From NCBI RefSeq assembly GCF_000429465.1, contig NZ_AUBX01000011.1, forward strand, positions 186,001 to 250,000: 64,000 bases of DNA, read 5' to 3'. Below the pieces are notes generated by a model. The model did not search any database. It was given only the letters and a program-made list of their open reading frames with translations, and had not been told where the DNA came from. Each line of letters opens with the position of its first letter. The stretch's first letter is position 1. Positions 26,007 to 34,975 of the stretch are shown in pieces. This stretch comes from Algoriphagus vanfongensis DSM 17529 (lineage in GTDB: Bacteria > Bacteroidota > Bacteroidia > Cytophagales > Cyclobacteriaceae). The translations under genes and the position numbers were made by a program.

Positions 26007-26339
26007 TCACATCATTTTCTTTTTGGCCTGATTCATCATTTGCACACCGTGCACGAGAGAAGCTCCTCCTCGAATGGCTCCGGCTACATGGACAGCTTCC
26101 ATGAGTTGCTCTTCGTTGCAGCCCTTTTCCAGAGTATCAGAAGTGTATGCGTCGATGCAGTAGGGACACTGGATGGCATGAGCTACCGCCAATGCAATTA
26201 GTGATTTTTCGCGGGCTGTCAATGCACCTTCTTTGAAGACTTCTCCATAATAATCAAAAAATTTGTCAGCCAACTCCTGCTGAAATTCGCCAATGTTTCC
26301 AAATTTCTTTAAGTCTTCCGGTTTGTAATATGTGTCCAT
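26007..26339 (-). CDS. Arsenosugar-associated CMD/AhpD-like peroxidase-like protein
   Basis: A 110-residue carboxymuconolactone-decarboxylase-fold protein. The redox CxxC is C58-P-Y-C61 (AIQCPYCIDAYT), followed by a histidine-bearing helix (EAVHVAGAIRGGASLVHGVQ). Members next to arsS are annotated as arsenosugar biosynthesis-associated peroxidase-like proteins; the tight pairing here (1-bp gap) supports that. It may reduce or protect a thiol-bound arsenic intermediate, which is an inference. Confidence 0.88.
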   Translation of the reverse strand: MDTYYKPEDLKKFGNIGEFQQELADKFFDYYGEVFKEGALTAREKSLIALAVAHAIQCPYCIDAYTSDTLEKGCNEEQLMEAVHVAGAIRGGASLVHGVQMMNQAKKKMM

Positions 26340-26568
26340 AGTTTTGTTGAGCTAAAGTGATAGGGTGAAAAGATACGGATTCAGCACGAATGACGGATCC
26401 TATTGCTTCTGTTCAACAGAGAAATTAGGAGGAGGGTTCTATGGATGCATGAAAGATTTTTAGATTTTGAAGAGGATGCTTTTATTCTGTAAGATCAAAA
26501 GCCCTTTATTTCATAGGTTGATGAATGAAAGGCTTATTTGTGCTAATTAGATATGGAGTAGCGATTAT

Positions 26569-27891
26569 CTACTTATTCAAAGTAGCTCCATTTACCTTCA
26601 CATTTTTGATTTCAAAACCCGAGACAAGTTCTGGTTTGAAGTTGGCTTTTTCGGTTTGCACCTCAATGTTTTCGAAGTGAAAGTCCGACAGTCGATCATG
26701 CTCTGTGATTGCTACATCGAAGAAAATGTCGCATTCCAGTTTGATGTCTTTCATCGTGATGTGATCCGAATAGGAAAGTGGAACATCCGGTCTTCCTTTG
26801 AGATCAAAAAATTGGGTCCACGGCTTCACATAGATGAAACTGTGAGCTTGTCCCTCGATGTTTTCTACCGTGATGTATTCGTAGTGCTGAGGCGTATCAG
26901 GTCTCATTTTGAGCCAAAGAAGCCGATGTGCATCTTGAATTTTGATGTTTCGCATCAAGATGTTTTTGTTGTGGATGGATTCGCTACCACATGTCAGTGC
27001 GGAGTGGCAAAATCCAAATTCACTGTCTTCGATGAGCACATGTGTGTTTTCGCCATTGTTTGGGTCTTCATCGGCCCAGGGCCCTTTTCCTCCCTTCAGT
27101 GCAATAGCATCGTCATTGACAGAGAGATAGCATCCTTTGATCAGGACATTTTTCACCACATCTAGGTCTATCGCATCCGTACTAGGAGCCTTGACTGGAG
27201 AGCTGGGAGAGGTGATCGTGAGGTCTAGGATTTTTACATTTTCACACTGGTAATAGTGACTACTCCAAAAGCCAGCATTGATCAGACTGACATCTTGGAG
27301 TTGGATGTTGTTGCTTTTCCAGATGAAAACCAGCCGAGGCCTGGATACTTCCAGATTGGTACAATTAGGATCTTCTTTTCGTCTCTGCCAGAATGCTTCC
27401 CAGAATTTGAGACCGTTGCCATCGATGGTTCCTTTGCCAGAAATCGTAAATCCATCCACCTCATAGGCATTGACCAAAGCGGCGAAATAGTCTAGGTTTT
27501 GTCCCTCCATTCGGGAGGGGATTTTTGGGTACTCATTGATGTCATTGGAGCCTTTGAGCACCGCACCTTCCATGACATGAAGGTGAGTATTCGGCTTGAA
27601 AAAAAGCGCTCCACTTTGAAAAGTGCCCTCTGGGATAACGATTACGCCGCCTCCATTTTGAGAAGCCAGGTCGATGACTTCTTGGATTTGAGTCGTTTGG
27701 ACCAGGTCTGGATCATTTTTTACCCCGTGATCAGTGATGATATAGGATTGGCCGAGCGAGGCTTGTGAGATTTTGGAGTCGTCGTGAAACCAGTCCGAAA
27801 TAGGGCTGCCATCTGGCCAGAGATCTTGATCTTGGGAATAGGCAGTGCTGAAGATCAAAAAGGCAAAAAAAATGGAAAAGAGATTTTTCAT
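26569..27891 (-). CDS. Glycoside hydrolase family 28 (polygalacturonase-like), exported
   Basis: A 440-residue right-handed beta-helix enzyme. The ATG at 27891 gives a signal peptide (MKNLFSIFFAFLIFSTAYS); an upstream in-frame ATG would add 40 unlikely residues overlapping the divergent gene's leader. GH28 motifs appear as STDAIDLD, the catalytic Asp pair in SVNDDAIALKGG, a histidine in GFCHSALTCGSE, and LLWLKMR near the substrate site. It probably cleaves galacturonic-acid-containing pectic chains, exact specificity unknown. Divergent from a serine hydrolase; no SusCD pair is adjacent. Confidence 0.88.
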   Translation of the reverse strand: MKNLFSIFFAFLIFSTAYSQDQDLWPDGSPISDWFHDDSKISQASLGQSYIITDHGVKNDPDLVQTTQIQEVIDLASQNGGGVIVIPEGTFQSGALFFKPNTHLHVMEGAVLKGSNDINEYPKIPSRMEGQNLDYFAALVNAYEVDGFTISGKGTIDGNGLKFWEAFWQRRKEDPNCTNLEVSRPRLVFIWKSNNIQLQDVSLINAGFWSSHYYQCENVKILDLTITSPSSPVKAPSTDAIDLDVVKNVLIKGCYLSVNDDAIALKGGKGPWADEDPNNGENTHVLIEDSEFGFCHSALTCGSESIHNKNILMRNIKIQDAHRLLWLKMRPDTPQHYEYITVENIEGQAHSFIYVKPWTQFFDLKGRPDVPLSYSDHITMKDIKLECDIFFDVAITEHDRLSDFHFENIEVQTEKANFKPELVSGFEIKNVKVNGATLNK

Positions 27892-28029
27892 AAGGGAATG
27901 ATAAGGATTTGACAATATATAGCCAAATCTCGACGGACCCATCGGGTACTTTCTGGTCCAAGGAGGAAAGAATCTGCCTTTCAACAAGTTTCTCTTCCTT
28001 TCGCTGTGCATTCAGGGTACTTTGAAAGC

Positions 28030-29160
28030 ATGAAAAAACTAGCTGTCCTTACCCTGTGTTTGTTTTGTTATGTTGCAGTAGCTACTGCTCAGGATGTTAC
28101 TTTGAGGATACGTCAGTTGATGGAGGATAGACCAGTCATGGGACTCTCTGTAGCTGTGGTCAAAGATGGAGACTTGGTTTATCAAGAAGCTTTCGGCTGG
28201 AAGGAGGATGGAAAAGTCAAGCTGTCTAGTTCGGATATTTTCCGGATCGCCTCGATTTCCAAATCCTTTTCTGCTACCTCTATCATGCAGCTGGTGGAGC
28301 AGAAGAAGTTACGTTTGGATGATGATGTGAGCGACTTGATGGGCTTCAAGGTAAGAAATCCGAACTACCCAGATCGGGTGATCACCTTGAAAATGCTGCT
28401 TTCACATACATCCAGTATCAATGATTCTGAGGGCTATTTCACATTGGATGCGATCAATCCGGCCAAAAATCCAAATTGGGAAAAAGCATACAATGCCTAT
28501 GCTCCAGGGGAAGGCTATCAATATTGCAATCTGGCTTACAATATGACAGGAACTATCATTGAGAAGTATTCAGGAGAGCGCTTTGATCGCTATGTCAAAA
28601 GTCACATTTTAGAGCCCTTGGGGCTTTATGGAGGCTTCAATGTCAATGAATTGGATGCTACGAAATTTGCCAATATTTATTCGTTTGATACCAAAACTGA
28701 AGAATTCAAGCTGTCTCCAGCAGCCTATGCACCACGGAAAGAAGAGATTGCGAATTATGTTGAGAACTACAGCACGCCTATTTTTTCTCCTACTGGAGGG
28801 ATGAAAATTTCAGCTCTTGACCTTGCCAGATATATGATCATGCATATGAATCATGGCAAAGGTGAGCAAGCCAAAATCATCAGTAAAAAGAGTTCGAAAA
28901 TCATGCAAACACCGCTTTCACCAGATGAGAATTATGGACTTGCACTCTGGAAAACGGACAAGTTGATTGAGGGGGAAATGCTGACTGGACATACTGGATC
29001 AGCATATGGACTATACAGTGCGATGTTTTTTGATCCTAAAGAAAAATATGGAATCGTGGTGATCAGCAATGGCTGTGACCCATCCTATGAAGAGGGCTAC
29101 AATGCCGTGATCAGACAGACGGTGAATATTCTCTACGAGGAATGGATCAGTGAAAAATAA
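28030..29160 (+). CDS. Serine hydrolase, class C beta-lactamase family, exported
   Basis: A 376-residue penicillin-binding-fold hydrolase with signal peptide MKKLAVLTLCLFCYVAVATA, starting at ATG 28030. The catalytic SxxK is S75-I-S-K78, the second-element YxN is Y165-C-N167, and the third element is HTG in LTGHTGSAYG. Such proteins are peptidases, esterases or carboxypeptidases more often than true beta-lactamases. It is divergent from the GH28 gene and separated from it by about 140 bp that probably hold both promoters. Confidence 0.9.
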   Translation: MKKLAVLTLCLFCYVAVATAQDVTLRIRQLMEDRPVMGLSVAVVKDGDLVYQEAFGWKEDGKVKLSSSDIFRIASISKSFSATSIMQLVEQKKLRLDDDVSDLMGFKVRNPNYPDRVITLKMLLSHTSSINDSEGYFTLDAINPAKNPNWEKAYNAYAPGEGYQYCNLAYNMTGTIIEKYSGERFDRYVKSHILEPLGLYGGFNVNELDATKFANIYSFDTKTEEFKLSPAAYAPRKEEIANYVENYSTPIFSPTGGMKISALDLARYMIMHMNHGKGEQAKIISKKSSKIMQTPLSPDENYGLALWKTDKLIEGEMLTGHTGSAYGLYSAMFFDPKEKYGIVVISNGCDPSYEEGYNAVIRQTVNILYEEWISEK

Positions 29161-29163
29161 GGC

Positions 29164-29385
29164 TCAGGCTTTGTACCTATTTTTGAGCTCGGTCAATATG
29201 GCCTCTAGCCCGTTGAGTCGGATTTCATAGAGTGTATGGAGCCACATGCCGAGTTTGCCTTCCGGAAATCCCCTCCCATGCATCCAGACCAAATAGTGCT
29301 CAGGGATATCGCAAAGAAGCCGTCCTTTGTACTTTCCAAACGGCATTCGTTTGGTCACCAGATCGATCAGTATTTGTTGGTCCAT
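29164..29385 (-). CDS. DUF3820 family protein
   Basis: A 73-residue protein with the DUF3820 signature MPFGKYKGRLLCDIPEHYLVW near its N-terminus, a motif also found in exonuclease-associated contexts. The function is not established. It is convergent with the serine hydrolase, with 3 bp between the two stops, and has normal family length. Confidence 0.8.
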   Translation of the reverse strand: MDQQILIDLVTKRMPFGKYKGRLLCDIPEHYLVWMHGRGFPEGKLGMWLHTLYEIRLNGLEAILTELKNRYKA

Positions 29386-29653
29386 GGGGTAAAAGTAATG
29401 GGATTTTCCATTGACTAAATTCTAAATCTATTGTTTTCAAGCTGAACTTAGACTGTTGTGATTCAAATAGTCAGATTTTGTTTGAGTGGTTTAAATGTTC
29501 TTTCAGATGCCTGAATCAGGATATAAGTAGGTGTTATTCTTGTTTTTACACTATTTTTTCACTTCATGGTTTAAAAAAAAGTATACTCGTCTTTTTTATA
29601 CTTTGTCTTTTTTTTCAAATTTTAGCTTTCAATTAACTAACCCAATTTCCCCA

Positions 29654-30256
29654 ATGAACCTAGCCCCTCAAACCTCCAGGGAGGAGTCGACCTATTGGAC
29701 ACTTTTGCAAGAGGGCAGTCAGGCTGGGCTTGAATTTTTCTATCAAAAATATGTCGACGACCTTTTCTCCTTTGGGATGGGAATAGTCCGCTCAGAGGAT
29801 CAGGTTAAAGATGCTATTCAGGAGGTTTTCTTGGATCTTTGGAAATATAGAGGTCGACTAAGTGACTCTGTACAAGTGCGCTCCTACCTTTACAAGTGTT
29901 TGGCTCATAAGATTTTCAGGCTGCACCGCAAAGATCAAAAGACACAGCAGATGAATTGGGAATATACCGGTGAGCGTGAGGCAGTAGTAGAAAGCTCCGA
30001 GTCTAAATTGATTCAATTTCAGGTGGAGGATCACCTGCGAGAAAGCCTGTCTCAGGCGATTGCCAAACTTCCGGAGAGACAAAGAGCTGTCATCAACTGC
30101 CTGTTTTTTGAGGAGTTCAGCTACGAGGAGACTTCCCAGATCATGAATATCAATCTGCGATCTACCTACACATTGGCATGGAAAGCGATAGCCAGTCTTA
30201 AAAAACACCTGTTCAAGGCGATGAATATTTTGTTTTTATTGGCTTTTCTTGGTTAA
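29654..30256 (+). CDS. ECF RNA polymerase sigma factor, FecI-like Bacteroidetes type
   Basis: A 200-residue sigma-70 family factor. I use the ATG at 29654 (MNLAPQTSREESTYW); the frame is open 41 codons further upstream but those codons are Phe/Thr-rich noncoding-like sequence. Sigma region 2 is FYQKYVDDLFSFGMGIVRSEDQVKDAIQEVFLDLW, and region 4 is LPERQRAVINCLFFEEFSYEETSQIMNINLRSTYTLAWKAI. It opens a cell-surface signalling locus with the FecR-type anti-sigma factor 75 bp downstream. Confidence 0.93.
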   Translation: MNLAPQTSREESTYWTLLQEGSQAGLEFFYQKYVDDLFSFGMGIVRSEDQVKDAIQEVFLDLWKYRGRLSDSVQVRSYLYKCLAHKIFRLHRKDQKTQQMNWEYTGEREAVVESSESKLIQFQVEDHLRESLSQAIAKLPERQRAVINCLFFEEFSYEETSQIMNINLRSTYTLAWKAIASLKKHLFKAMNILFLLAFLG

Positions 30257-30331
30257 TCTATTGATTCTTAATTTTTATTAAAAAAAATCCCATTTGAGAG
30301 GATAACTCTGGGTCTACTCGGTCTTATAGCT

Positions 30332-31453
30332 ATGAAGACCGACCCCATGAGCAAATCAGATTATACTGTAGAAGACTTTGTTTTGGACTCTCTTTTCAGG
30401 GAGTGGATTTTTGCCAACAAGGCAGATGCAAAGCTCTATTGGGAGTCGTACATGCGCAAGCATCCTGAGAAAATCAAGGATATCGAGCAAGCAAGGACGC
30501 TTTTGGTTCATTTATCTCAGGAGAAGGCCCAAATCTCCAAGCTTGAGAAAAGGCAGCTGTGGGAGAATATCTCTTCTGAAATAGACAGGCAACATGATGA
30601 GCCGAGTGAAACCAAAGTCATTCCGATGGATTCGTGGTCTGCCATCAAGCAGTTTCAAGCGGAGCAGCAAAAGAAATCAAGAGTGGCGTGGAAAAGGAAG
30701 GCCATAGCGGTCCTGCTGCTGGTAGGCTGTGTCGGTTATTTTTTGACTCGGTCATTTCCGGAAAAAGTACCGCCCCCTCCTCCGAAATTGGCTGAAATGG
30801 AAGTGCTACAAGCTCCAGCAGGAGTCAAATCGACCATTACACTGGAGGATGGGTCCAAGGTCTTTTTGAACTCTGGGAGCAAGGTCACCTATCAAAAAGG
30901 CTTTACAGATAGCTTGCGGCTATTGACATTGGAGGGTGAGGCATTTTTCGAAGTAGCCCATGATGAGAACCGGCCATTTATTGTGCAGACAGGAGCTTTG
31001 TCGACGACTGCCTTAGGGACATCTTTTAATATTTCCTCCTTTCCGGGAGAGGACATTGCGATCTCACTGGTGACAGGCGTGGTGCTGGTAGAAAAGGATG
31101 ATTCAGAAGAAAAGGAAGAGCTCCATCCCGGTGAGGGAATTCAGGCTTCAAAGGATGCATTGACTTGGAGCAAAAATAAATTCGATTCTGAGATGGTGCT
31201 TTCCTGGATGGATAAGACCTTGATTTTTAATAAGGAACCTTTTGCCAAGGCCAGTGAGCGATTGGAAAATTGGTTTGGTGTCGAAGTCATTTTTGAAAAT
31301 ACAATTCCTGGAGACTTGATGGTTTCTGGAAAGTTTGTCGACGAAAGTCTTGAAAATATCCTGACAGGATTGAGCTATAGTTCACGATTTGACTATCAGA
31401 TCCAAGGAAAAAAAGTACGTATTCATTTTAAACAAAAACCCGATATCCTATGA
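30332..31453 (+). CDS. FecR-family anti-sigma factor
   Basis: A 373-residue inner-membrane protein. The cytoplasmic N-terminus (about 1-125) should bind the sigma factor. One membrane helix follows (AIAVLLLVGCVGYFL). The periplasmic FecR domain starts near PAGVKSTITLEDGSKVFLNSGSKV and ends with a DUF4974-type C-terminal domain (LIFNKEPFAKASERLENWFGV). It relays occupancy of the STN-containing SusC-type receptor to the ECF sigma factor. An ATG five codons downstream is an equally possible start. Confidence 0.93.
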   Translation: MKTDPMSKSDYTVEDFVLDSLFREWIFANKADAKLYWESYMRKHPEKIKDIEQARTLLVHLSQEKAQISKLEKRQLWENISSEIDRQHDEPSETKVIPMDSWSAIKQFQAEQQKKSRVAWKRKAIAVLLLVGCVGYFLTRSFPEKVPPPPPKLAEMEVLQAPAGVKSTITLEDGSKVFLNSGSKVTYQKGFTDSLRLLTLEGEAFFEVAHDENRPFIVQTGALSTTALGTSFNISSFPGEDIAISLVTGVVLVEKDDSEEKEELHPGEGIQASKDALTWSKNKFDSEMVLSWMDKTLIFNKEPFAKASERLENWFGVEVIFENTIPGDLMVSGKFVDESLENILTGLSYSSRFDYQIQGKKVRIHFKQKPDIL

Positions 31454-31475
31454 CAAAAAAGCCAGCAAAGTAAAA

Positions 31476-31541
31476 GGCCGGAGGTGCTAACACTCCCCGG
31501 CCAGTAGCGGTTTTGATCAGTCTTGGCGGATCGTCAAAACC
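31476..31541 (+). promoter_or_regulatory. Two stem-loops in the fecR-susC leader
   Basis: Stem 1 is GGCCGG (31476-31481) / CCGGCC (31497-31502), with inner GTG/CAC pairs and loop CTAA. Stem 2 is GGTTTTGA (31509-31516) / TCAAAACC (31534-31541). Neither is followed by a T-run, so they are more likely leader or mRNA-stability elements, or an attenuator, than a simple terminator. Confidence 0.5.
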
Positions 31542-31585
31542 TCTATTTCAACCATTCACTAATAGTTAAAACATGAAGTAAAGTT

Positions 31586-34500
31586 ATGAAAAAAAGCATA
31601 CTGTTACGCTTATTGGCTATGTCCAAAACAATCCTATACAGTTTTATAATTCAGTGCTTTTCGATGAGCTTATTGTTGGCCAATTCTGGCAATGCTCAAA
31701 TCAAAGCCATAGACGAGGTTCCGGTCAGACTGGAGCTTCAAGGATCCACTGTTCAAGATGCTTTTTCGAGAATCGAAAAAGCTACCGGGTATAACTTTGT
31801 CTATACCTCTAGAGAGCTGAAAAATATTCCGGCAGTCACGATTTCCAACACAGGAAGTCTCTACGACCTGCTGGTAGATTTGTCTCAGCAGACCGGACTC
31901 AACTTCAAGCAGGTCAACAAAAACATCCATGTCCGAGTAGATGAGAACCCCAATCAAGATGAGCAAGTCAGCATCGAGCTTGTCCCTCAGGAGACTGTTA
32001 CTGGGACAATTGTAGATGAGACCAATTTCCCATTGCCAGGCGTGTCTGTGATCGAAAAAGGCACTTCCAATGGTACTGTGACAGATTTGGACGGGAAGTT
32101 CACCTTGACTGTGGAGTCTTCGGAATCTGTGTTGGTATTTAGTTTTATCGGGATGCAAACGATCGAGATGCCGGTGGGAGCCCGCCGTACCTTCGATATC
32201 ACCATGCTGGAAGATACCCAAGCGCTGGACGAAGTAGTCGTAGTAGGATATGGTACTGTGAAAAAATCTGACCTGACAGGTTCTGTGGGTGTGGTAGGTG
32301 CTGAAGAGCTTCTCAAAGCTCCTGTAGCCAACGCCCTTCAGGGTTTGAAGGGGAAAGTAGCAGGTGTCAATGTATTCCTCAACTCCGGTTCGCCTTCATC
32401 TAGCCCGAGAGTATTGATTCGTGGTCTAGGTACGATCAATTCCTCCTCACAGCCATTGTATGTGGTAGATGGAGTGGTGATGGAAAACATTGAGTTTCTC
32501 AATCCAAATGATATCGAAAGCATGGAAGTGCTGAAAGATGCTTCCTCTACAGCGATCTATGGTGCTCGTGGTGCCAATGGTGTCGTGATGGTTTCTACCA
32601 AAAGAGGAGCTAAAACAACCGGTGAAATCGTCTCTTATGATGGCTATGTGAGCATCGGTGTTCTTCCAAAAAAGATGGATGTACTCAATGCTGAGGAATT
32701 TATGCAGGTATTGGAGCAAGGTTTTGCCAATCACAGCAAATACAGTGATTCTGCGATTCCTGCCTTTACCAGAAATGATCCCAACTTGTTTGATGCCAAT
32801 GGAAATCCTCTCTACGATACAGATTGGCAGGAAGAGGCGACTAGAACCGCCATTTCTAACAACCATCAACTTTCCTTCCAGTCCAAGTCTGAAAACTCTT
32901 CCTTTGGAGCGTTTTTGAACTACTCCAACTTGGAGGGGATCATGCTCAATAACTACCTGGAGCGTGTCAACGGTAAATTTGCCTATGATGCCACTCCTAA
33001 GAAATGGCTTTCCATTGGCTTGAACCTATTGGCAAATAGCACCAAGGAAAATGTCTTTGAAGAGAGTGGAGGGCACCAGATGCCTAGAAGATCCATGATC
33101 GAGATGCCTGCTATTTTCCCTGTGAAATTCCCTGACGGTACCTGGAGCAACTCTTCCATGGTGACAGATCCTTATGGATTCGAGGCGATTCCTAACCCAG
33201 TCCACGTCTTGGAGACGCAGGATAGATTGAGAAAAAGAACCAAATTGTTTGGTAATATCTATACCACATTCCACATCCTTCCTGGATTGGATTTGAGAAC
33301 TCAGTTTGGTTTTGACAAAAACGACTACAACGAGCAGACTTATAGCCCGACGGACCTGATCAATATCAGTTCTCCGAATGGATATGCCTACCTAGGCAAC
33401 TCCCGCTCGCTCTACTGGCAGCAGGAAAACTACCTGACCTATACCAAGGAATTTGGAGATCACTCCATCAATGCCATGGCCGGTTTGAGCTGGCAGAAAA
33501 GAACCGATGAGTTCTTCAATGTGAGTGCCACCGGTTTCTCGGACGATACCTTTACTTTCAACAGAATACAGGCAGCTTCTCAGCCAGGAACTCCTAACTC
33601 TGGATACGATGAGTGGAGCATGAACTCCTACTTCTTAAGAGGTAACTACAATTACAAAAGTAAATATCTCGTGACCTTCACAGGTCGTGTAGATGGTTCT
33701 TCGAGATTTGGTGACAACAACAAATACGGTGTCTTCCCATCCGTAGGTGTGGGGTATGTACTTTCCAATGAGCCATTCATGCAAGGAATGTCCAGCATCA
33801 GTGAGTTGAAGCTTCGCTCCAGCTGGGGTATCACCGGTAACACCGAGATCCCAACGTATCAGTCTTTGGGTACGATCTCTACCGCGACTACTCTGATCAA
33901 TGGCACCCGTGCTCCTATCAGCTATGTCAATAGACTTCCAAACCCAGATTTGGAATGGGAGAAAACCCGTCAGTTTGATATCGGGTTTGACTTGGCATTG
34001 ATGGACAGAGCATTGACTTTGAGCTTTGATTACTATCACAAGTTGACCACAGATCTATTGCTGGATCGTCCGGTGCCTTCTTCTTCTGGTTTCTCAGCTG
34101 TAAGAGACAATATCGGGTCGGTTTCCAACCGTGGTGTGGAAGTATTGGTGAAAGCTTTCCCAGTGAGTACAAGCAATCTGACTTGGGATACCAACTTGAA
34201 TTTCTCCTACAATATCAATGAGATCGAAAAGCTCGGTGAAAACGACGAGGATATTTTCCCTGGTCCAAACTGGGTGTCTGGTAGCCAGACTATCTTGAGA
34301 GTAGGCGAGTCTTTGAGCTCTTTCTGGGGATTTGAAAGATTGGGTACTTGGGGTACAGATGAGGCCGCAGCAGCCGCTGAGGTCGGAGCTATTCCAGGTG
34401 AGGCCAAGCGAAGTGCAGAGAGAAGGATCATCGGAAATGGACTTCCAAAATGGACAGGAAGCTTCATCAACAATGTCTATTACAAAAACTTTGACTTCAC

Positions 34501-34957
34501 GTTGGATATCCAGTTTGTAGCAGATGTGGATATTCTTCAGCAGTTTTTCCACTCTACCGAAGACCGTACTGGTCTGGCCAGTGGATTGGCGTCTACCCTC
34601 TATGATGCATGGACGGAAGACAATCAGAATACCATGGTGCAGCAGATCAGAAATGGCGTCTATTCAGGACAAAACAGTGAAGTGGATAGCCATTGGGTGA
34701 CTGACGGATCCTATATCCGTGGCAACTTGATTTCTTTGGGTTATACCTTCAATGAAGTGATGGCCAAAAACAAAGGTTTTAGAAATCTGAGAGTTTATGC
34801 CAACGTACAAAATGCCTTCTTGATCCACTCCAAGGATTTCAAAGGTTACGATCCGGAAGCTTCCTCATGGGAAGGCAATCAGTGGGGACAGAATATTTTC
34901 TTCTTCCAGTATCCAAGACCAAGAACGTACACGCTTGGACTAAGCCTTCAATTCTAA
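31586..34957 (+). CDS. SusC-like TonB-linked outer-membrane transporter with STN domain
   Basis: A 1123-residue TonB-dependent transporter. After the signal peptide come an STN domain (residues about 48-118), a carboxypeptidase-regulatory-like domain (from about 137), the TonB-box/plug start DEVVVVGYGTVKKSDLTG, a plug, and a 22-strand barrel ending in the C-terminal aromatic TYTLGLSLQF. The STN domain marks it as a transducer that signals to FecR. It partners with the SusD-like lipoprotein 18 bp downstream. The substrate is probably a glycoside or saccharide, judging from downstream genes. Confidence 0.96.
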   Translation: MKKSILLRLLAMSKTILYSFIIQCFSMSLLLANSGNAQIKAIDEVPVRLELQGSTVQDAFSRIEKATGYNFVYTSRELKNIPAVTISNTGSLYDLLVDLSQQTGLNFKQVNKNIHVRVDENPNQDEQVSIELVPQETVTGTIVDETNFPLPGVSVIEKGTSNGTVTDLDGKFTLTVESSESVLVFSFIGMQTIEMPVGARRTFDITMLEDTQALDEVVVVGYGTVKKSDLTGSVGVVGAEELLKAPVANALQGLKGKVAGVNVFLNSGSPSSSPRVLIRGLGTINSSSQPLYVVDGVVMENIEFLNPNDIESMEVLKDASSTAIYGARGANGVVMVSTKRGAKTTGEIVSYDGYVSIGVLPKKMDVLNAEEFMQVLEQGFANHSKYSDSAIPAFTRNDPNLFDANGNPLYDTDWQEEATRTAISNNHQLSFQSKSENSSFGAFLNYSNLEGIMLNNYLERVNGKFAYDATPKKWLSIGLNLLANSTKENVFEESGGHQMPRRSMIEMPAIFPVKFPDGTWSNSSMVTDPYGFEAIPNPVHVLETQDRLRKRTKLFGNIYTTFHILPGLDLRTQFGFDKNDYNEQTYSPTDLINISSPNGYAYLGNSRSLYWQQENYLTYTKEFGDHSINAMAGLSWQKRTDEFFNVSATGFSDDTFTFNRIQAASQPGTPNSGYDEWSMNSYFLRGNYNYKSKYLVTFTGRVDGSSRFGDNNKYGVFPSVGVGYVLSNEPFMQGMSSISELKLRSSWGITGNTEIPTYQSLGTISTATTLINGTRAPISYVNRLPNPDLEWEKTRQFDIGFDLALMDRALTLSFDYYHKLTTDLLLDRPVPSSSGFSAVRDNIGSVSNRGVEVLVKAFPVSTSNLTWDTNLNFSYNINEIEKLGENDEDIFPGPNWVSGSQTILRVGESLSSFWGFERLGTWGTDEAAAAAEVGAIPGEAKRSAERRIIGNGLPKWTGSFINNVYYKNFDFTLDIQFVADVDILQQFFHSTEDRTGLASGLASTLYDAWTEDNQNTMVQQIRNGVYSGQNSEVDSHWVTDGSYIRGNLISLGYTFNEVMAKNKGFRNLRVYANVQNAFLIHSKDFKGYDPEASSWEGNQWGQNIFFFQYPRPRTYTLGLSLQF

Positions 34958-34975
34958 CCCAAAAAGAACGAACAG

